Shown one piece after another: positions 1 to 7,775 of a DNA stretch of 15,878 bases (its first letter is position 1; every line of letters starts with the position of its first letter). The position numbers and the translations under genes are program-made. Source of the DNA: Clostridiales bacterium. GTDB taxonomy: Bacteria > Bacillota > Clostridia > Christensenellales > CAG-138. The notes under the pieces were generated by a model. It was given only the letters and a program-made list of their open reading frames with translations. It made no database searches and was not told the origin of the DNA. The DNA lies in assembly GCA_009783775.1 (NCBI GenBank), contig WRCT01000026.1, forward strand, positions 1 through 15,878. Reading direction: 5' to 3'.

Positions 1-1
1 G

Positions 2-160
2 AGTGTAACGCCAGGCAATGATGATCCTTGCCCTTGCTGCCCTGACTGCAACCAAGAGGAATGCGAGTGTACCGAATGCGGCGGCAACGATGAATATGAT
101 TGTGTATGTGCCGCACCCGACCTCGGCGGCGTTTGGACGATTTCTTTCATAGACGGTTAA
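2..160 (+). CDS. C-terminal part of a cysteine-rich protein (partial)
   Basis: The frame is open from the left edge to TAA at 158-160, so only the last 52 residues are visible. They hold nine cysteines within about 30 residues, spaced as C-x-C-C-x2-C and C-x-C-x2-C among acidic residues. A short hydrophobic end, GGVWTISFIDG, follows. Such a tail could bind metal or be disulfide-bonded in a secreted protein, but I do not recognise a family. The stop codon lies inside a GGTTAAAAAGAAAAACCCC segment that resembles repeats elsewhere in the window (10350-10366, 15224-15235), so the natural end may have been replaced by repeat DNA. The reading frame is clear; the function is unknown. Confidence 0.55.
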   Translation, partial: SVTPGNDDPCPCCPDCNQEECECTECGGNDEYDCVCAAPDLGGVWTISFIDG

Positions 161-213
161 AAAGAAAAACCCCGTCGCAGCGGCCTTGTAACCTGCAACC
201 TAAAACCTGGAAC
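155..213 (+). repeat. Interspersed repeat block before the PNP gene
   Basis: GGTTAAAAAGAAAAACCCC (155-173) matches the GGTTAAAAGAAAAACCC of 10350-10366. It is followed at 190-213 by an iterated AACCTGCAACCTAAAACCTGG phrase. This is the only material between the upstream stop and the ribosome site AGGAGG (222-227) of the next gene. I see no clear promoter here. Confidence 0.5.
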
Positions 214-235
214 TAAAGAAGAGGAGGAAAGAAAA

Positions 236-1051
236 ATGCTGGAAATCATCAACGCAGCGGTAGAGCGCCTGGCGGCGCAGGGCGCCATGGGCGCCCAGGT
301 CGGCTTGATCCTGGGCTCGGGCCTGGGCGACTATGCCGAGGGGCTGGACAACCCCAAGTTTGTAAACTACGCAGACATCCCGGGCTACCCTGTCTCGGAG
401 GTCGTGGGGCACAAGAGCCGTTTTGTCATCGGCGAGCGCGGCGGTAAAAAGATCATCGCGATGCAGGGTAGATTCCATTTCTATGAGGGCGTGCCGCAGA
501 GCCTGCTGGCGCTCGGCGTACGCACCATGAAACAGCTGGGCGTGAAAACGCTGGTCGTCACGAACGCGGCGGGCGGCGTGAACACAAGCTATCACGCGGG
601 CACGCTCATGCTGATCTCGGATCACATCAACTACAGCGGCAGCAACCCCTTGATCGGCAAGAACCTGGACGAGTTCGGCCCGCGTTTTCCTGACCAGAGC
701 GACGTCTACACCCGCGCGCTGCGCACAAAGCTGCAGGTGCTGTCGGCGTCCGAGGGCATAGAGCTGGCCGAGGGCGTGTATATGATGTTCTCCGGCCCGA
801 CCTATGAGACGCCCGCCGAGATCCGCATGGCGCGGACCCTGGGCGCGGACGCGGTGGGTATGTCCACCGTGCCGGAGGCGATCGCCGCGGCGCATTGCAA
901 AATGCAGGTCATCGGCATTTCGCTGATCACGAACATGGCTGCGGGCATCCTAAACCAGCCTCTCTCGCACGAGGAAGTCGCCGAGACCGCAGGCATCGCG
1001 GCCACGCGTTTCGCCGGCCTGATCGACTTGATTTTGGAGAAACTGCTGTAA
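236..1051 (+). CDS. punA: Purine nucleoside phosphorylase (trimeric, PNP/MTAP family)
   Basis: Cytoplasmic purine salvage enzyme: phosphorolysis of (deoxy)inosine or guanosine to free base and (deoxy)ribose-1-phosphate. The 271-residue protein is normal length for the trimeric class. Visible motifs in order are the phosphate loop GSGLG (27-31), GHKS with H59, QGRFHFYEG (77-85), VTNAAGGVN (108-116), GPTYETPAEIRM (187-198; E191 is the purine-contacting Glu), GADAVGMSTVPE (203-214) and SLITNMAAG (229-237). N233 at the base-recognition position fits 6-oxopurine preference. AGGAGG lies 8 nt before the ATG. The next gene starts 10 nt after the stop, so co-transcription with the glycan cluster is likely. 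Family assignment is very secure; punA versus deoD-like naming is less so. Confidence 0.95.
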   Translation: MLEIINAAVERLAAQGAMGAQVGLILGSGLGDYAEGLDNPKFVNYADIPGYPVSEVVGHKSRFVIGERGGKKIIAMQGRFHFYEGVPQSLLALGVRTMKQLGVKTLVVTNAAGGVNTSYHAGTLMLISDHINYSGSNPLIGKNLDEFGPRFPDQSDVYTRALRTKLQVLSASEGIELAEGVYMMFSGPTYETPAEIRMARTLGADAVGMSTVPEAIAAAHCKMQVIGISLITNMAAGILNQPLSHEEVAETAGIAATRFAGLIDLILEKLL

Positions 1052-1060
1052 CAGAGCGAC

Positions 1061-2176
1061 ATGAGACTGTGTTTTTTCGGGAATTATAGCGCGGGCGGAA
1101 CGGAGCGCGCCGCCTTTTGTGTCGCGAATCAGCTGGCCCGCGCCTTCCCGCGCTATGAGGTGTTTCTGCTGAACCTGTGGGACCGGCCCGCCACCTTTTC
1201 CGTTGATTCGGATGCCCGATATCATTTTCTACGGAAAAGAGACGAGCAGCGCGGCAAAATGCGTCATGTGATATCGACAACGATACAGCTGCGGAAGTTC
1301 CTCAAAAAAAACAAAATAGATATCCTCATCAATGTAGAGGCCATGTTGTGTCTGTACTCTTTTGCCGCCACATTGGGTTTGCCGTGCAGGAATATCATTT
1401 GGGACCACGCGAACTACTATCAGAGCCAGAATACAAAATGGCTGCCCAGAGTCAGAAAGTGGGCGGTCCGGCACCGTTTTATTGACCATTATGTCGTGCT
1501 TACCCAAAGGGATCTGCGCAATTTTCAGTCGCACTATAAAGTGAAGTGCCCGCTGACCTGTATCCATAACGCGGTTGCGTTTCCCGCCGAACCTTGCGAT
1601 TATGACCTGCATTCCCAAACGATCGTCAGCGCGGGGCATATCAACCGGATCAAGAATTACATCATCATTCCCGATATCGCGAAGATCATATTCTCCCGAT
1701 ATCCGGACTGGAAATGGGAGATTTACGGTTCTGACGTCCGCGACGGCAGTGTGCTTGAGGAACTGCAAGAGAAAATCAAGCAGTACGGGCTACAGGACAA
1801 GGTCTTGCTTTGCGGCAGAACGAACGACATGGACGGCGTCTATCAAAAGGCCGCGCTGTATGTGCTCACCTCGCTGCAGGAGGGTCTGCCGCTGGTGCTG
1901 CTCGAGGCAAAGGCGCATGGGCTGCCTCTGGTCAGCTTTGATATTGAAACAGGGCCCGATGAGATCATTCGCGACGGCGTAAACGGCTGCCTGGTCCCGC
2001 CCTATGATATTGAAATCATGGCGAAAAAGATCTGTGGGCTGATGGAGGACAGCGGCTTGCGAAAAGAGTTTTCAGACAACGCGGCCTTGGATATGCAAAA
2101 GTTTGATATAGACGACATTATCGGGCAATGGAATACTATTTTTGAAGGCATGAATATAAGGGAGGATAGGGTATGA
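1061..2176 (+). CDS. GT4-family glycosyltransferase
   Basis: Retaining glycosyltransferase of the GT-B fold, expected to add a sugar from a nucleotide-sugar donor to a lipid-linked glycan at the inner membrane face. The 371 residues show an N-terminal acceptor domain with the glycine-rich loop AGGTER (11-16). A C-terminal donor domain carries the family E-x7-E signature, E274 to E282, in QEGLPLVLLEA, followed by GPDEIIRDGVNG. It resembles EpsF/CapM-type proteins, but donor and acceptor cannot be read from sequence. There is no strong ribosome site before the ATG, so translation is probably coupled to the PNP gene 10 nt upstream. Its stop overlaps the next ATG (ATGA). The first ~150 nt are G+C-rich like PNP; the DNA then becomes visibly more A+T-rich. 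Confidence 0.9.
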   Translation: MRLCFFGNYSAGGTERAAFCVANQLARAFPRYEVFLLNLWDRPATFSVDSDARYHFLRKRDEQRGKMRHVISTTIQLRKFLKKNKIDILINVEAMLCLYSFAATLGLPCRNIIWDHANYYQSQNTKWLPRVRKWAVRHRFIDHYVVLTQRDLRNFQSHYKVKCPLTCIHNAVAFPAEPCDYDLHSQTIVSAGHINRIKNYIIIPDIAKIIFSRYPDWKWEIYGSDVRDGSVLEELQEKIKQYGLQDKVLLCGRTNDMDGVYQKAALYVLTSLQEGLPLVLLEAKAHGLPLVSFDIETGPDEIIRDGVNGCLVPPYDIEIMAKKICGLMEDSGLRKEFSDNAALDMQKFDIDDIIGQWNTIFEGMNIREDRV

Positions 2177-3186
2177 AGACGCAACCGCTCATCTCTGTTA
2201 TCGTTCCTGTCTTTAATGCTGAGAAGTATTTAGATGCTTGCATCAACTCCATCCTGCAGCAGACCTATCAAAATCTGGAAATCATACTGGTGGATGACGG
2301 CTCTACCGATAAGTCCCTTGCCATTTGTGATGATTTTGCCAGAAAGGACACGAGAATTATTGTCATTTACCAGCCGAACAGCGGACCCTCAAACGCCCGG
2401 AATACGGGAATTAAACGCGCATCCGGCACCTACCTTTGTTTTCTCGACAGCGATGATTCCATGGAACCCAAGGCATTGCAGGCTGCGGTTTCGAGAATGG
2501 TGGAAACAAAGGCGGATGTTGTGAGTTGGTCCTATTTTGCAGATTATCTGGATGAAAGGGAGACATTGACAAAGTCTGTTCAGGTAAAGGTCCCGAATAT
2601 TGTTTTGAAAAAAGGGGAAGAAGAAAATCAACGCCTTATTCTGGACGAGAACACATATGGCATATTGGGATACGCTTGGAATAAGCTGTATCAGCTGGAA
2701 GACATTAGAAAAAAAGGGTTTTATTTTGAGGAAGGAACTTCTTTATCTGAAGACGCTTTATTTAACTTCACCTACTTTCTATCTGTATCAAGCATTGCTT
2801 GCATGGACTCCTGCCTAACCCATTATATGCAGCGTCCCATACAGACCTTAAAAAATGCAGATTGTGAAAACTTGTTTGCATTAAGACTGCGCGTTGCGGA
2901 AGTGAAACGAAGGTTTTTTTATGCATGGGCGGGGGATATGGAAGAAAGCGATGTTGCAGTTGCCTATATGTACTTTTCGGCAGTCATGGAGCATCTAAAA
3001 AAACGTATACATGATACATATAGGGAACTACATATACTACTTAACGGTATTTGTCAGAACAGAAAAATGAAGAGCGAACTTGCACGCTGCAAGGGTAGAA
3101 ACGCAAATAACAGAATCTGCCTTTTCCTTCTAAAGCACAGACTCAACTTTTTTCTCATCCTAATATACAAATTACAATATTCATGA
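2173..3186 (+). CDS. GT2-family glycosyltransferase
   Basis: Inverting GT-A glycosyltransferase, presumably elongating the repeat unit of a surface polysaccharide. The N-terminus has the family opening ISVIVPVFNAEKYLD, then VDDGST with the nucleotide-binding aspartates (41-42), the NSGPSNARNTGI segment, and the metal-binding DxD equivalent LDSDD (91-95). The last ~100 residues are basic and less conserved, ending in a hydrophobic stretch (LFLLKHRLNFFLILIYKL) that may lie on the membrane. It overlaps the GT4 stop by 4 nt, a sign of coupled translation; GGAGGATAGGG supplies the ribosome site. A+T content rises in the last third, consistent with acquisition by transfer. Confidence 0.92.
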   Translation: MKTQPLISVIVPVFNAEKYLDACINSILQQTYQNLEIILVDDGSTDKSLAICDDFARKDTRIIVIYQPNSGPSNARNTGIKRASGTYLCFLDSDDSMEPKALQAAVSRMVETKADVVSWSYFADYLDERETLTKSVQVKVPNIVLKKGEEENQRLILDENTYGILGYAWNKLYQLEDIRKKGFYFEEGTSLSEDALFNFTYFLSVSSIACMDSCLTHYMQRPIQTLKNADCENLFALRLRVAEVKRRFFYAWAGDMEESDVAVAYMYFSAVMEHLKKRIHDTYRELHILLNGICQNRKMKSELARCKGRNANNRICLFLLKHRLNFFLILIYKLQYS

Positions 3187-3201
3187 TAAAATAATAATAA
3201 G

Positions 3202-4275
3202 ATGTTTCAGAAAATCAAACAAAAAATTCCGGTAGCTGTCAAGAGAAATATTCTTTATTATTTCTTGCCCCGTAACGACCCTGCGTTTGAAGGCATCAAG
3301 AAAAAAAAGAAAGTGATTATCACGCTCTGCGGTTTCTATCAAAACCTCGGCGATATGGCGCTGACCTATTCACAGAAACTATTCCTACAAAGCGTCTTTC
3401 CGGACAGGGAAGTTGTTTTGTTTCCACTTCAGGACACTTTTACAAAACTCAGAGCCTTAAAGCGAGCCTGCACCAGAGAGGATGTTATTACTACGATTGG
3501 CGGTGGAAACATGGATGACATCTATGTTGATATAGAGGACTGCCGGCGATTTGTCATACAGAAATTCCCCAAGAATAAAATCATTTCCTTCCCCCAGACC
3601 ATCGCCTTCTCGGATACCCCCTTCGGCCAAAAGAGACTCAAAAAGACGGTTCGAACGTGCGCAAAGCATAAGAACCTGACCCTTTTTGCCCGGGAGGTCT
3701 CTTCCCTCGAGAAAATGAGGATGTGTTTTCCAAACAATAAGATCTGCTTTTCCCCCGACATCGTATTGTCGCTGAACCAGGCGGAACCGAAAGAAGAACG
3801 GACGACCGTTATTTCCTGCCTGCGCGATGACAAGGAGAATTTCCTGACAGGAGGGGAGAGGGCGCTTTTGCTTGCCGTGTTGGAAGAAAAATATCCCGGC
3901 ATGATTCACACCGATACCGTAAACATATCATTGGAGGAATGTCGACCAGACAGCTATGAGCAAACGCTCCACCGGTTTTGGGATATGCTCAAAGGCGCGA
4001 AGGTTGTCGTCACGGATAGGCTGCACGGCATGATTTTTTGCGCGATTACCCAAACTCCCTGTGTCGTGCTGAACAACAGCAACAACAAAATCAAAGGCGT
4101 TTATGAGGCCTGGCTTGCAGGCGTCCCCTATATCAAGTTCATAGATGGATTTGACGTTGACGCGATTCTGCATCAAATGGAGGTGCTTGCTGCGCTCGAT
4201 TTGAGTCAAGCCAAAACACTCGATCTTGTGCCCGCATTCGAGGATATGAGAAAAACAGTAACGGAGGGGTCCTGA
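3202..4275 (+). CDS. Polysaccharide pyruvyl transferase family protein
   Basis: Member of the polysaccharide pyruvyl transferase family (PF04230), whose characterised members transfer pyruvate from phosphoenolpyruvate to form ketals on sugars of exopolysaccharides or wall polymers. Supporting sequence: the N-terminal NLGDMALT (48-55), GGGNMDD (100-106), SFPQT, the FAREVSS region, SPDIVLSL, and the C-terminal TDRLHGMIFCAITQTPCVVLNNSNNK. R-L-H-G-M is the family's C-terminal signature. It is most like EpsO/EpsI-type proteins in Gram-positive biofilm clusters. The gene begins 15 nt after the GT2 stop with a weak ribosome site and overlaps the next ATG by one base. The exact sugar acceptor, and whether pyruvate is really the group moved, are inferred. 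Confidence 0.88.
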   Translation: MFQKIKQKIPVAVKRNILYYFLPRNDPAFEGIKKKKKVIITLCGFYQNLGDMALTYSQKLFLQSVFPDREVVLFPLQDTFTKLRALKRACTREDVITTIGGGNMDDIYVDIEDCRRFVIQKFPKNKIISFPQTIAFSDTPFGQKRLKKTVRTCAKHKNLTLFAREVSSLEKMRMCFPNNKICFSPDIVLSLNQAEPKEERTTVISCLRDDKENFLTGGERALLLAVLEEKYPGMIHTDTVNISLEECRPDSYEQTLHRFWDMLKGAKVVVTDRLHGMIFCAITQTPCVVLNNSNNKIKGVYEAWLAGVPYIKFIDGFDVDAILHQMEVLAALDLSQAKTLDLVPAFEDMRKTVTEGS

Positions 4276-5459
4276 TGATAACCGTTGGAAAAATACAAAG
4301 CGCAATGGTGAATGGGCTTGCCGTTCTCTCTTCTGAGATCAAAACGGAAACAACGAGTGAAATGCTGTTTTTCGCGGTGCGTGAGGAACAGGAAACGTAT
4401 TTATGCACGGACAGGGCCGACGCGTTTTTGGTTACGGTTCTCATAAAAGCCATGCGGGAACATCAGGATATTTTGGTCGAATCTCCGATATCCGAACGGT
4501 TGTTATATGGCATACAAACTTTCCTGATCCCGGCCTGGTTAAAAATGAATCCGGCGTTTTCCCCGATAAAAATCATTGCCACACATACAACAACGGAGCC
4601 CGCGAGCCAATACGGCGGCCTTGCCACCGGTATTTCCTGCGGCGTGGATTCCCTGTACACCGTACTTTCCAATCTAAACGGCGAAACGCCGCCTTCCTTG
4701 AAACTCACGCACCTGATCCTGTTCAACGAATGCAGAGTATGCGCGCCATGTGAACTTACAACAGAGGATAATGTCAAAATCAAGGCGTCCAAAGAGGTAA
4801 CCCAAGCGCTCGGACTGACCTTCGTTCCGGTCTGGTCCAATGCCATTCTGTTCTTCACGTGCGCCTTTGAGCACGTGCATACCTTTCACAATATGGCGCA
4901 CGCGTTGGCTTTGCAACCGCTCATCAAAACCTACTACTATGCTTCCGGCCATTCCATTAAAAGATTCTGGCTCGATTTTTCCGACGCGTCGCATTATGAT
5001 TTAATCAATGCAAAGGCGCTAAAAACCGAATCCTTTGAGATGATCTCCCATGACCCGCTGGTTGACCGTTTCGAGAAGACCCGATATATCTCTTCGTTTG
5101 AGCTGACACAAACACACCTTGACGTATGTGTCAGACCTCAAAAATCAGAAACACATATCAATTGTTCGGAGTGTTTCAAGTGCCTGCGCACCATGCTCAC
5201 CTTGGATGTGCTTGGGGTGCTGGATCGTTTTATCTCTGTTTTTGACGTGAAAACCTATCGGAAAAACTGCGCTAAAAACTGGGGCATGACTTACTATATC
5301 AGGTGGAGGATCAAAGATGAATTTGCGGAGGAAATCATCGAAAACGCAAGAAAATTCAAATACAAAATTCCGTTTTCCGCTTGTTTTTGGATGCTGGCCA
5401 CCGGGTTATTCAATCAATTTGCGAAACTCAAGCGCATCATGAAAAGGAGTTCTCTGTGA
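4275..5459 (+). CDS. Uncharacterised PP-loop-like protein of glycan cluster
   Basis: I cannot name this 394-residue protein. After a ~110-residue N-terminal region it has TGISCGVDSLYTVL (118-131). This resembles the SGGxDS pyrophosphate loop of ATP-pyrophosphatases (QueC, TtcA, ThiI, WbpG-type sugar amidotransferases), but reads SCGVDS. Two C-x2-C-x2-C motifs follow, C153/C156/C159 and C297/C300/C303, the second in NCSECFKCLRTM. They could bind Zn or an Fe-S cluster. A basic hydrophobic tail closes the protein. PP-loop enzymes adenylate a carboxyl or carbonyl group before amidation or sulfur transfer, so modification of a sugar or precursor in this cluster is a reasonable guess. The gene is locked between a pyruvyl transferase-like gene (1-nt overlap) and a GT2 gene (4-nt overlap). 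Confidence 0.75.
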   Translation: MITVGKIQSAMVNGLAVLSSEIKTETTSEMLFFAVREEQETYLCTDRADAFLVTVLIKAMREHQDILVESPISERLLYGIQTFLIPAWLKMNPAFSPIKIIATHTTTEPASQYGGLATGISCGVDSLYTVLSNLNGETPPSLKLTHLILFNECRVCAPCELTTEDNVKIKASKEVTQALGLTFVPVWSNAILFFTCAFEHVHTFHNMAHALALQPLIKTYYYASGHSIKRFWLDFSDASHYDLINAKALKTESFEMISHDPLVDRFEKTRYISSFELTQTHLDVCVRPQKSETHINCSECFKCLRTMLTLDVLGVLDRFISVFDVKTYRKNCAKNWGMTYYIRWRIKDEFAEEIIENARKFKYKIPFSACFWMLATGLFNQFAKLKRIMKRSSL

Positions 5460-6466
5460 GTAAGGAGGTCTTAAGACCTGGTGTTTCCATTATTGTCCCC
5501 GTTTATAATTCCGGAAAACTCCTGGAAAAATGTGTAGATAGTCTGCTTGCTCAGACCTTAACCGACATTGAAATCATACTGGTGAATGACGGGTCCACGG
5601 ATCGCTCCGGCGAGCTCTGTGACCATTATGCCGTGATGGATAACAGAATCACCGTGATCCGTCAGCAGAACCAAGGCCCTTCTGCCGCACGGAATGCGGG
5701 TCTTGCCATTGCGGGCGGGGCGTATGTCGGCTTTGTAGACAGTGATGATTATGTTGACACAACGATGTATGAAAATATGTATGCCATTGCAAAAGAACAT
5801 GACGTTGATATTGTAAACTGTGATATGTATTTCATTGGTGAATCGACCCAAATCATTCGCACAAAGATTGAAAAAAACCGGATAATAGATTTAGAAAAAG
5901 AGAGACGCGCGCTGTTTTTGACAATCAACTCCAACGGAATCACTGTATTTGCGGTTCGGAATATCTTCAGAACTGAGATTGTAAAAGGAAAGGTTTTCTT
6001 CCCCCCGCATACGATTGGCGAGGAGGTGCCCTTTGTGTTGGAAACCCTGCTCAATGCCAGAACCTATTACTCAATGGATATGCCCTACTATTTCTATGTC
6101 GGAAGACCGGGCAGCATCACACACGAAAAATATAATAAACAGTTACTTGATTTACTTTGCCGTCAACATGAATGTAGGGAAAACATATATCATTCCTATG
6201 GCATGGACGCCTTCCTTTTTGATTTGTATCAAAGCACAATGGATTACACTGTGCCTTCATTGATTCTAAACTTCATCAACGCGCCGAGACGTGAAAGAAC
6301 GATAAAAGCGTTGAAAGAGATTCGAAACTGTGAGATGATTGCCACTGCATATAAAAAAGCAACGCCTTCCCGTAGTCCCTCTTGGAAACTTGGAGTGTTG
6401 CGGTTTCTTCTCAAATACAGAGTCTACCCGCTAGTCGTGCTCTTAACAGCGCTTTCAAAGCATTGA
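5456..6466 (+). CDS. GT2-family glycosyltransferase
   Basis: Second GT-A fold inverting glycosyltransferase of the cluster. Motifs: PGVSIIVPVYNSGKLLEKC, VNDGSTDRSGEL with the nucleotide-binding Asp, NQGPSAARNAGL, and the metal-binding VDSDDYVD. I chose the GTG at 5456 because AAGGAG (5444-5449) lies six bases before it, it overlaps the preceding stop as GTGA, and the protein then begins just ahead of the conserved core. An upstream in-frame ATG at 5381 would add 25 residues translated from the preceding gene. The 336-residue protein ends with a hydrophobic segment. It is last in the + strand cluster, and its 3' end overlaps the convergent aldolase homologue by 12 nt. Donor and acceptor are unknown. 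Confidence 0.9.
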   Translation: MSKEVLRPGVSIIVPVYNSGKLLEKCVDSLLAQTLTDIEIILVNDGSTDRSGELCDHYAVMDNRITVIRQQNQGPSAARNAGLAIAGGAYVGFVDSDDYVDTTMYENMYAIAKEHDVDIVNCDMYFIGESTQIIRTKIEKNRIIDLEKERRALFLTINSNGITVFAVRNIFRTEIVKGKVFFPPHTIGEEVPFVLETLLNARTYYSMDMPYYFYVGRPGSITHEKYNKQLLDLLCRQHECRENIYHSYGMDAFLFDLYQSTMDYTVPSLILNFINAPRRERTIKALKEIRNCEMIATAYKKATPSRSPSWKLGVLRFLLKYRVYPLVVLLTALSKH

Positions 6467-6982
6467 GTGCGCGCAGAGAACCCCCGCCACCAGCTCCAAA
6501 CTTTCCAGCGCGTAGAGCGCGTCCATGACTGAAACGCTCAAAGAGTAGATGCCGTTCGGCGGGGAGAAGAGCAGCTTTTCGTCCGATAACGCGGTCGGCT
6601 TTGCCGTTGTGATCGGCGGCAGGTCGGGCATGATTTTGTAAAGCGCGGCGGGGTCCGCGTGTTTTAAGCAAAACGCGACTGCCATCGGCGGCCAGGCACG
6701 CAGGCAAACCGAGATATCCGGCCGTGCTTTGTAAATTTCGAAGTGCGTTTTCGTCTCTTCCGGCGCTTGTCCGCCCGCCAGCCACTTCCCACTTTGATCC
6801 AGAATACAGAGCGTGTCCGGCGAGATATTCGCGAGCGACGTGCCGCGCGGCGAGATCATCATCAGCCCGTCATTCAATCGCGCGCTGATACAACCGTGCA
6901 GTCCCGCAGCCAGCCCGCGCGCGTACAGCCGCTGTCCGGCCCTCACCATCTGCTCCGCCAGCTCTCTATATTGTTCAATCAT
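6455..6982 (-). CDS. Class II aldolase/adducin-fold protein lacking zinc ligands
   Basis: Short (175-residue) relative of L-fuculose-1-phosphate aldolase and L-ribulose-5-phosphate 4-epimerase. The fold is supported by AAGLHGCISARL (25-36, versus the usual GLxxGNxSxR), MMISPRGTSLANISPDTLCILD, a PEETKTHFEIYKARPD segment that keeps Glu (75/76) and H80, and a C-terminal SVMDALYALESLE helix. The zinc-binding HxH that should precede PP is RAW (R95-A96-W97). The third His, normally in NHG, is replaced by PNG (142-144). The central part is also shorter than usual. Ordinary metal-dependent aldol chemistry therefore looks unlikely. The start at 6982 follows AAGGGG and overlaps the ttcA stop, so the two are co-translated. 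It could be a binding protein or a decaying gene. Confidence 0.75.
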   Translation of the reverse strand: MIEQYRELAEQMVRAGQRLYARGLAAGLHGCISARLNDGLMMISPRGTSLANISPDTLCILDQSGKWLAGGQAPEETKTHFEIYKARPDISVCLRAWPPMAVAFCLKHADPAALYKIMPDLPPITTAKPTALSDEKLLFSPPNGIYSLSVSVMDALYALESLELVAGVLCAHSML

Positions 6983-7739
6983 ATTTATCCCCTTCCGGCA
7001 TCTGGAATCTGGAATCTGGCATCTTAATTTTGTCCCAAAGTCCATATGTGCCGGTATTCTCCAGCGCGTGCAGCAACTTGTCCTGCGCGTCGGGCACAAG
7101 GCGGGTCAGGTGCGCCAGCAGCTCTTTCGCCTCCTCGCGCTTGGTGTGGCCCGCGACATCGCAGGCGGGCGGCAGAATGGGAAAATCAAACCTGCGCGCC
7201 ACGGACAACGCGTGCCACTCGGGCAGGAAGATCAGCGGGCGAATGATCGTGACGCCGCTGCGCGAGAGATAGGTTACGGGCGCGAAGGTGTTCATGCGCC
7301 CCTCATAGAGCAGGCTCATAAAGAGCGTTTGCAGCACGTCGTCCCGATTGTGGCCCAGCGCGACCTTGTTGCAGCCACGCTCCTTGGCGGCATTGTTGAG
7401 CGCCCCGCGCCGCAGTGTGGCGCAGAGCGCGCAGGGGCTGCGCTCCTGTCTTAACTCAAACACGACCTTGCCGATATCGGTGGGAATGACCTCAAAATCA
7501 ATGCCGATTTCTTTCGCCATGGCCGAGATCGCGCTTGTGTCGTGGTTCTTCAAACCCAGATCCAGCATTATGGCGCAGACCTCGAACTTTGCCTTGGCAA
7601 AATGCTGATACAGCTTCATGGCGCGCATGAGCAGCAGCGAATCCTTGCCGCCGGACACGCCGACGCAGACCTTGTCGCCGTCCGCGAGCATATGATATTT
7701 TTCATCCGCGCGGCGGATACAGCCGAGAACCTTTTTCAT
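6975..7739 (-). CDS. ttcA: TtcA-like tRNA 2-thiocytidine synthetase
   Basis: PP-loop enzyme expected to adenylate a tRNA cytidine (position 32 in characterised TtcA) and insert sulfur. From the ATG at 7739 the protein has 254 residues: VGVSGGKDSLLLM (pyrophosphate loop, SGGKDS 29-34), SPCALC (C103, C106), GHNRDDVLQT, and a third cysteine, C193, in PPACDVAGHTKRE. Two Cys as CxxC plus one distant Cys is the [4Fe-4S] arrangement known for TtcA. Starts at 7775 or 7751 are in frame, but a promoter at 7747-7775 overlaps them, and MKKVLGCIRRADEKY is a natural N-terminus. The last ~15 residues (MPDSRFQMPEG...) are translated from a TCTGGAATC-type repeat and are probably not native. The stop overlaps the downstream aldolase homologue by 8 nt. 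Confidence 0.88.
   Translation of the reverse strand: MKKVLGCIRRADEKYHMLADGDKVCVGVSGGKDSLLLMRAMKLYQHFAKAKFEVCAIMLDLGLKNHDTSAISAMAKEIGIDFEVIPTDIGKVVFELRQERSPCALCATLRRGALNNAAKERGCNKVALGHNRDDVLQTLFMSLLYEGRMNTFAPVTYLSRSGVTIIRPLIFLPEWHALSVARRFDFPILPPACDVAGHTKREEAKELLAHLTRLVPDAQDKLLHALENTGTYGLWDKIKMPDSRFQMPEGDKYD
6997..7024. repeat. TCTGGAATCTGG-type repeat inside the ttcA 3' end
   Basis: Iterated phrase GGCATCTGGAATCTGG-AATCTGGCATCT. The same phrase family occurs at 11398-11429 at the end of an unrelated gene. Here it is translated on the minus strand as the penultimate residues of TtcA. Confidence 0.6.
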
Positions 7740-7746
7740 GTATTCT

Positions 7747-7775
7747 ATCATAAAGAAAATCATTGCATTTTGCAA
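7747..7775 (-). promoter_or_regulatory. Promoter for ttcA, with predicted leaderless start
   Basis: On the minus strand TTGCAA (7775-7770), 17-bp spacer, TATGAT (7752-7747). The expected transcription start is about 7740, one base before the ATG at 7739. No ribosome site precedes that ATG, so a leaderless or nearly leaderless mRNA is predicted. The core overlaps the + strand metK promoter. Confidence 0.6.

Noticed and set aside
200..895. 231-codon minus-strand frame opposite the PNP gene
   Set aside because: Antisense shadow of a gene with complete PNP signatures; no recognisable domain.
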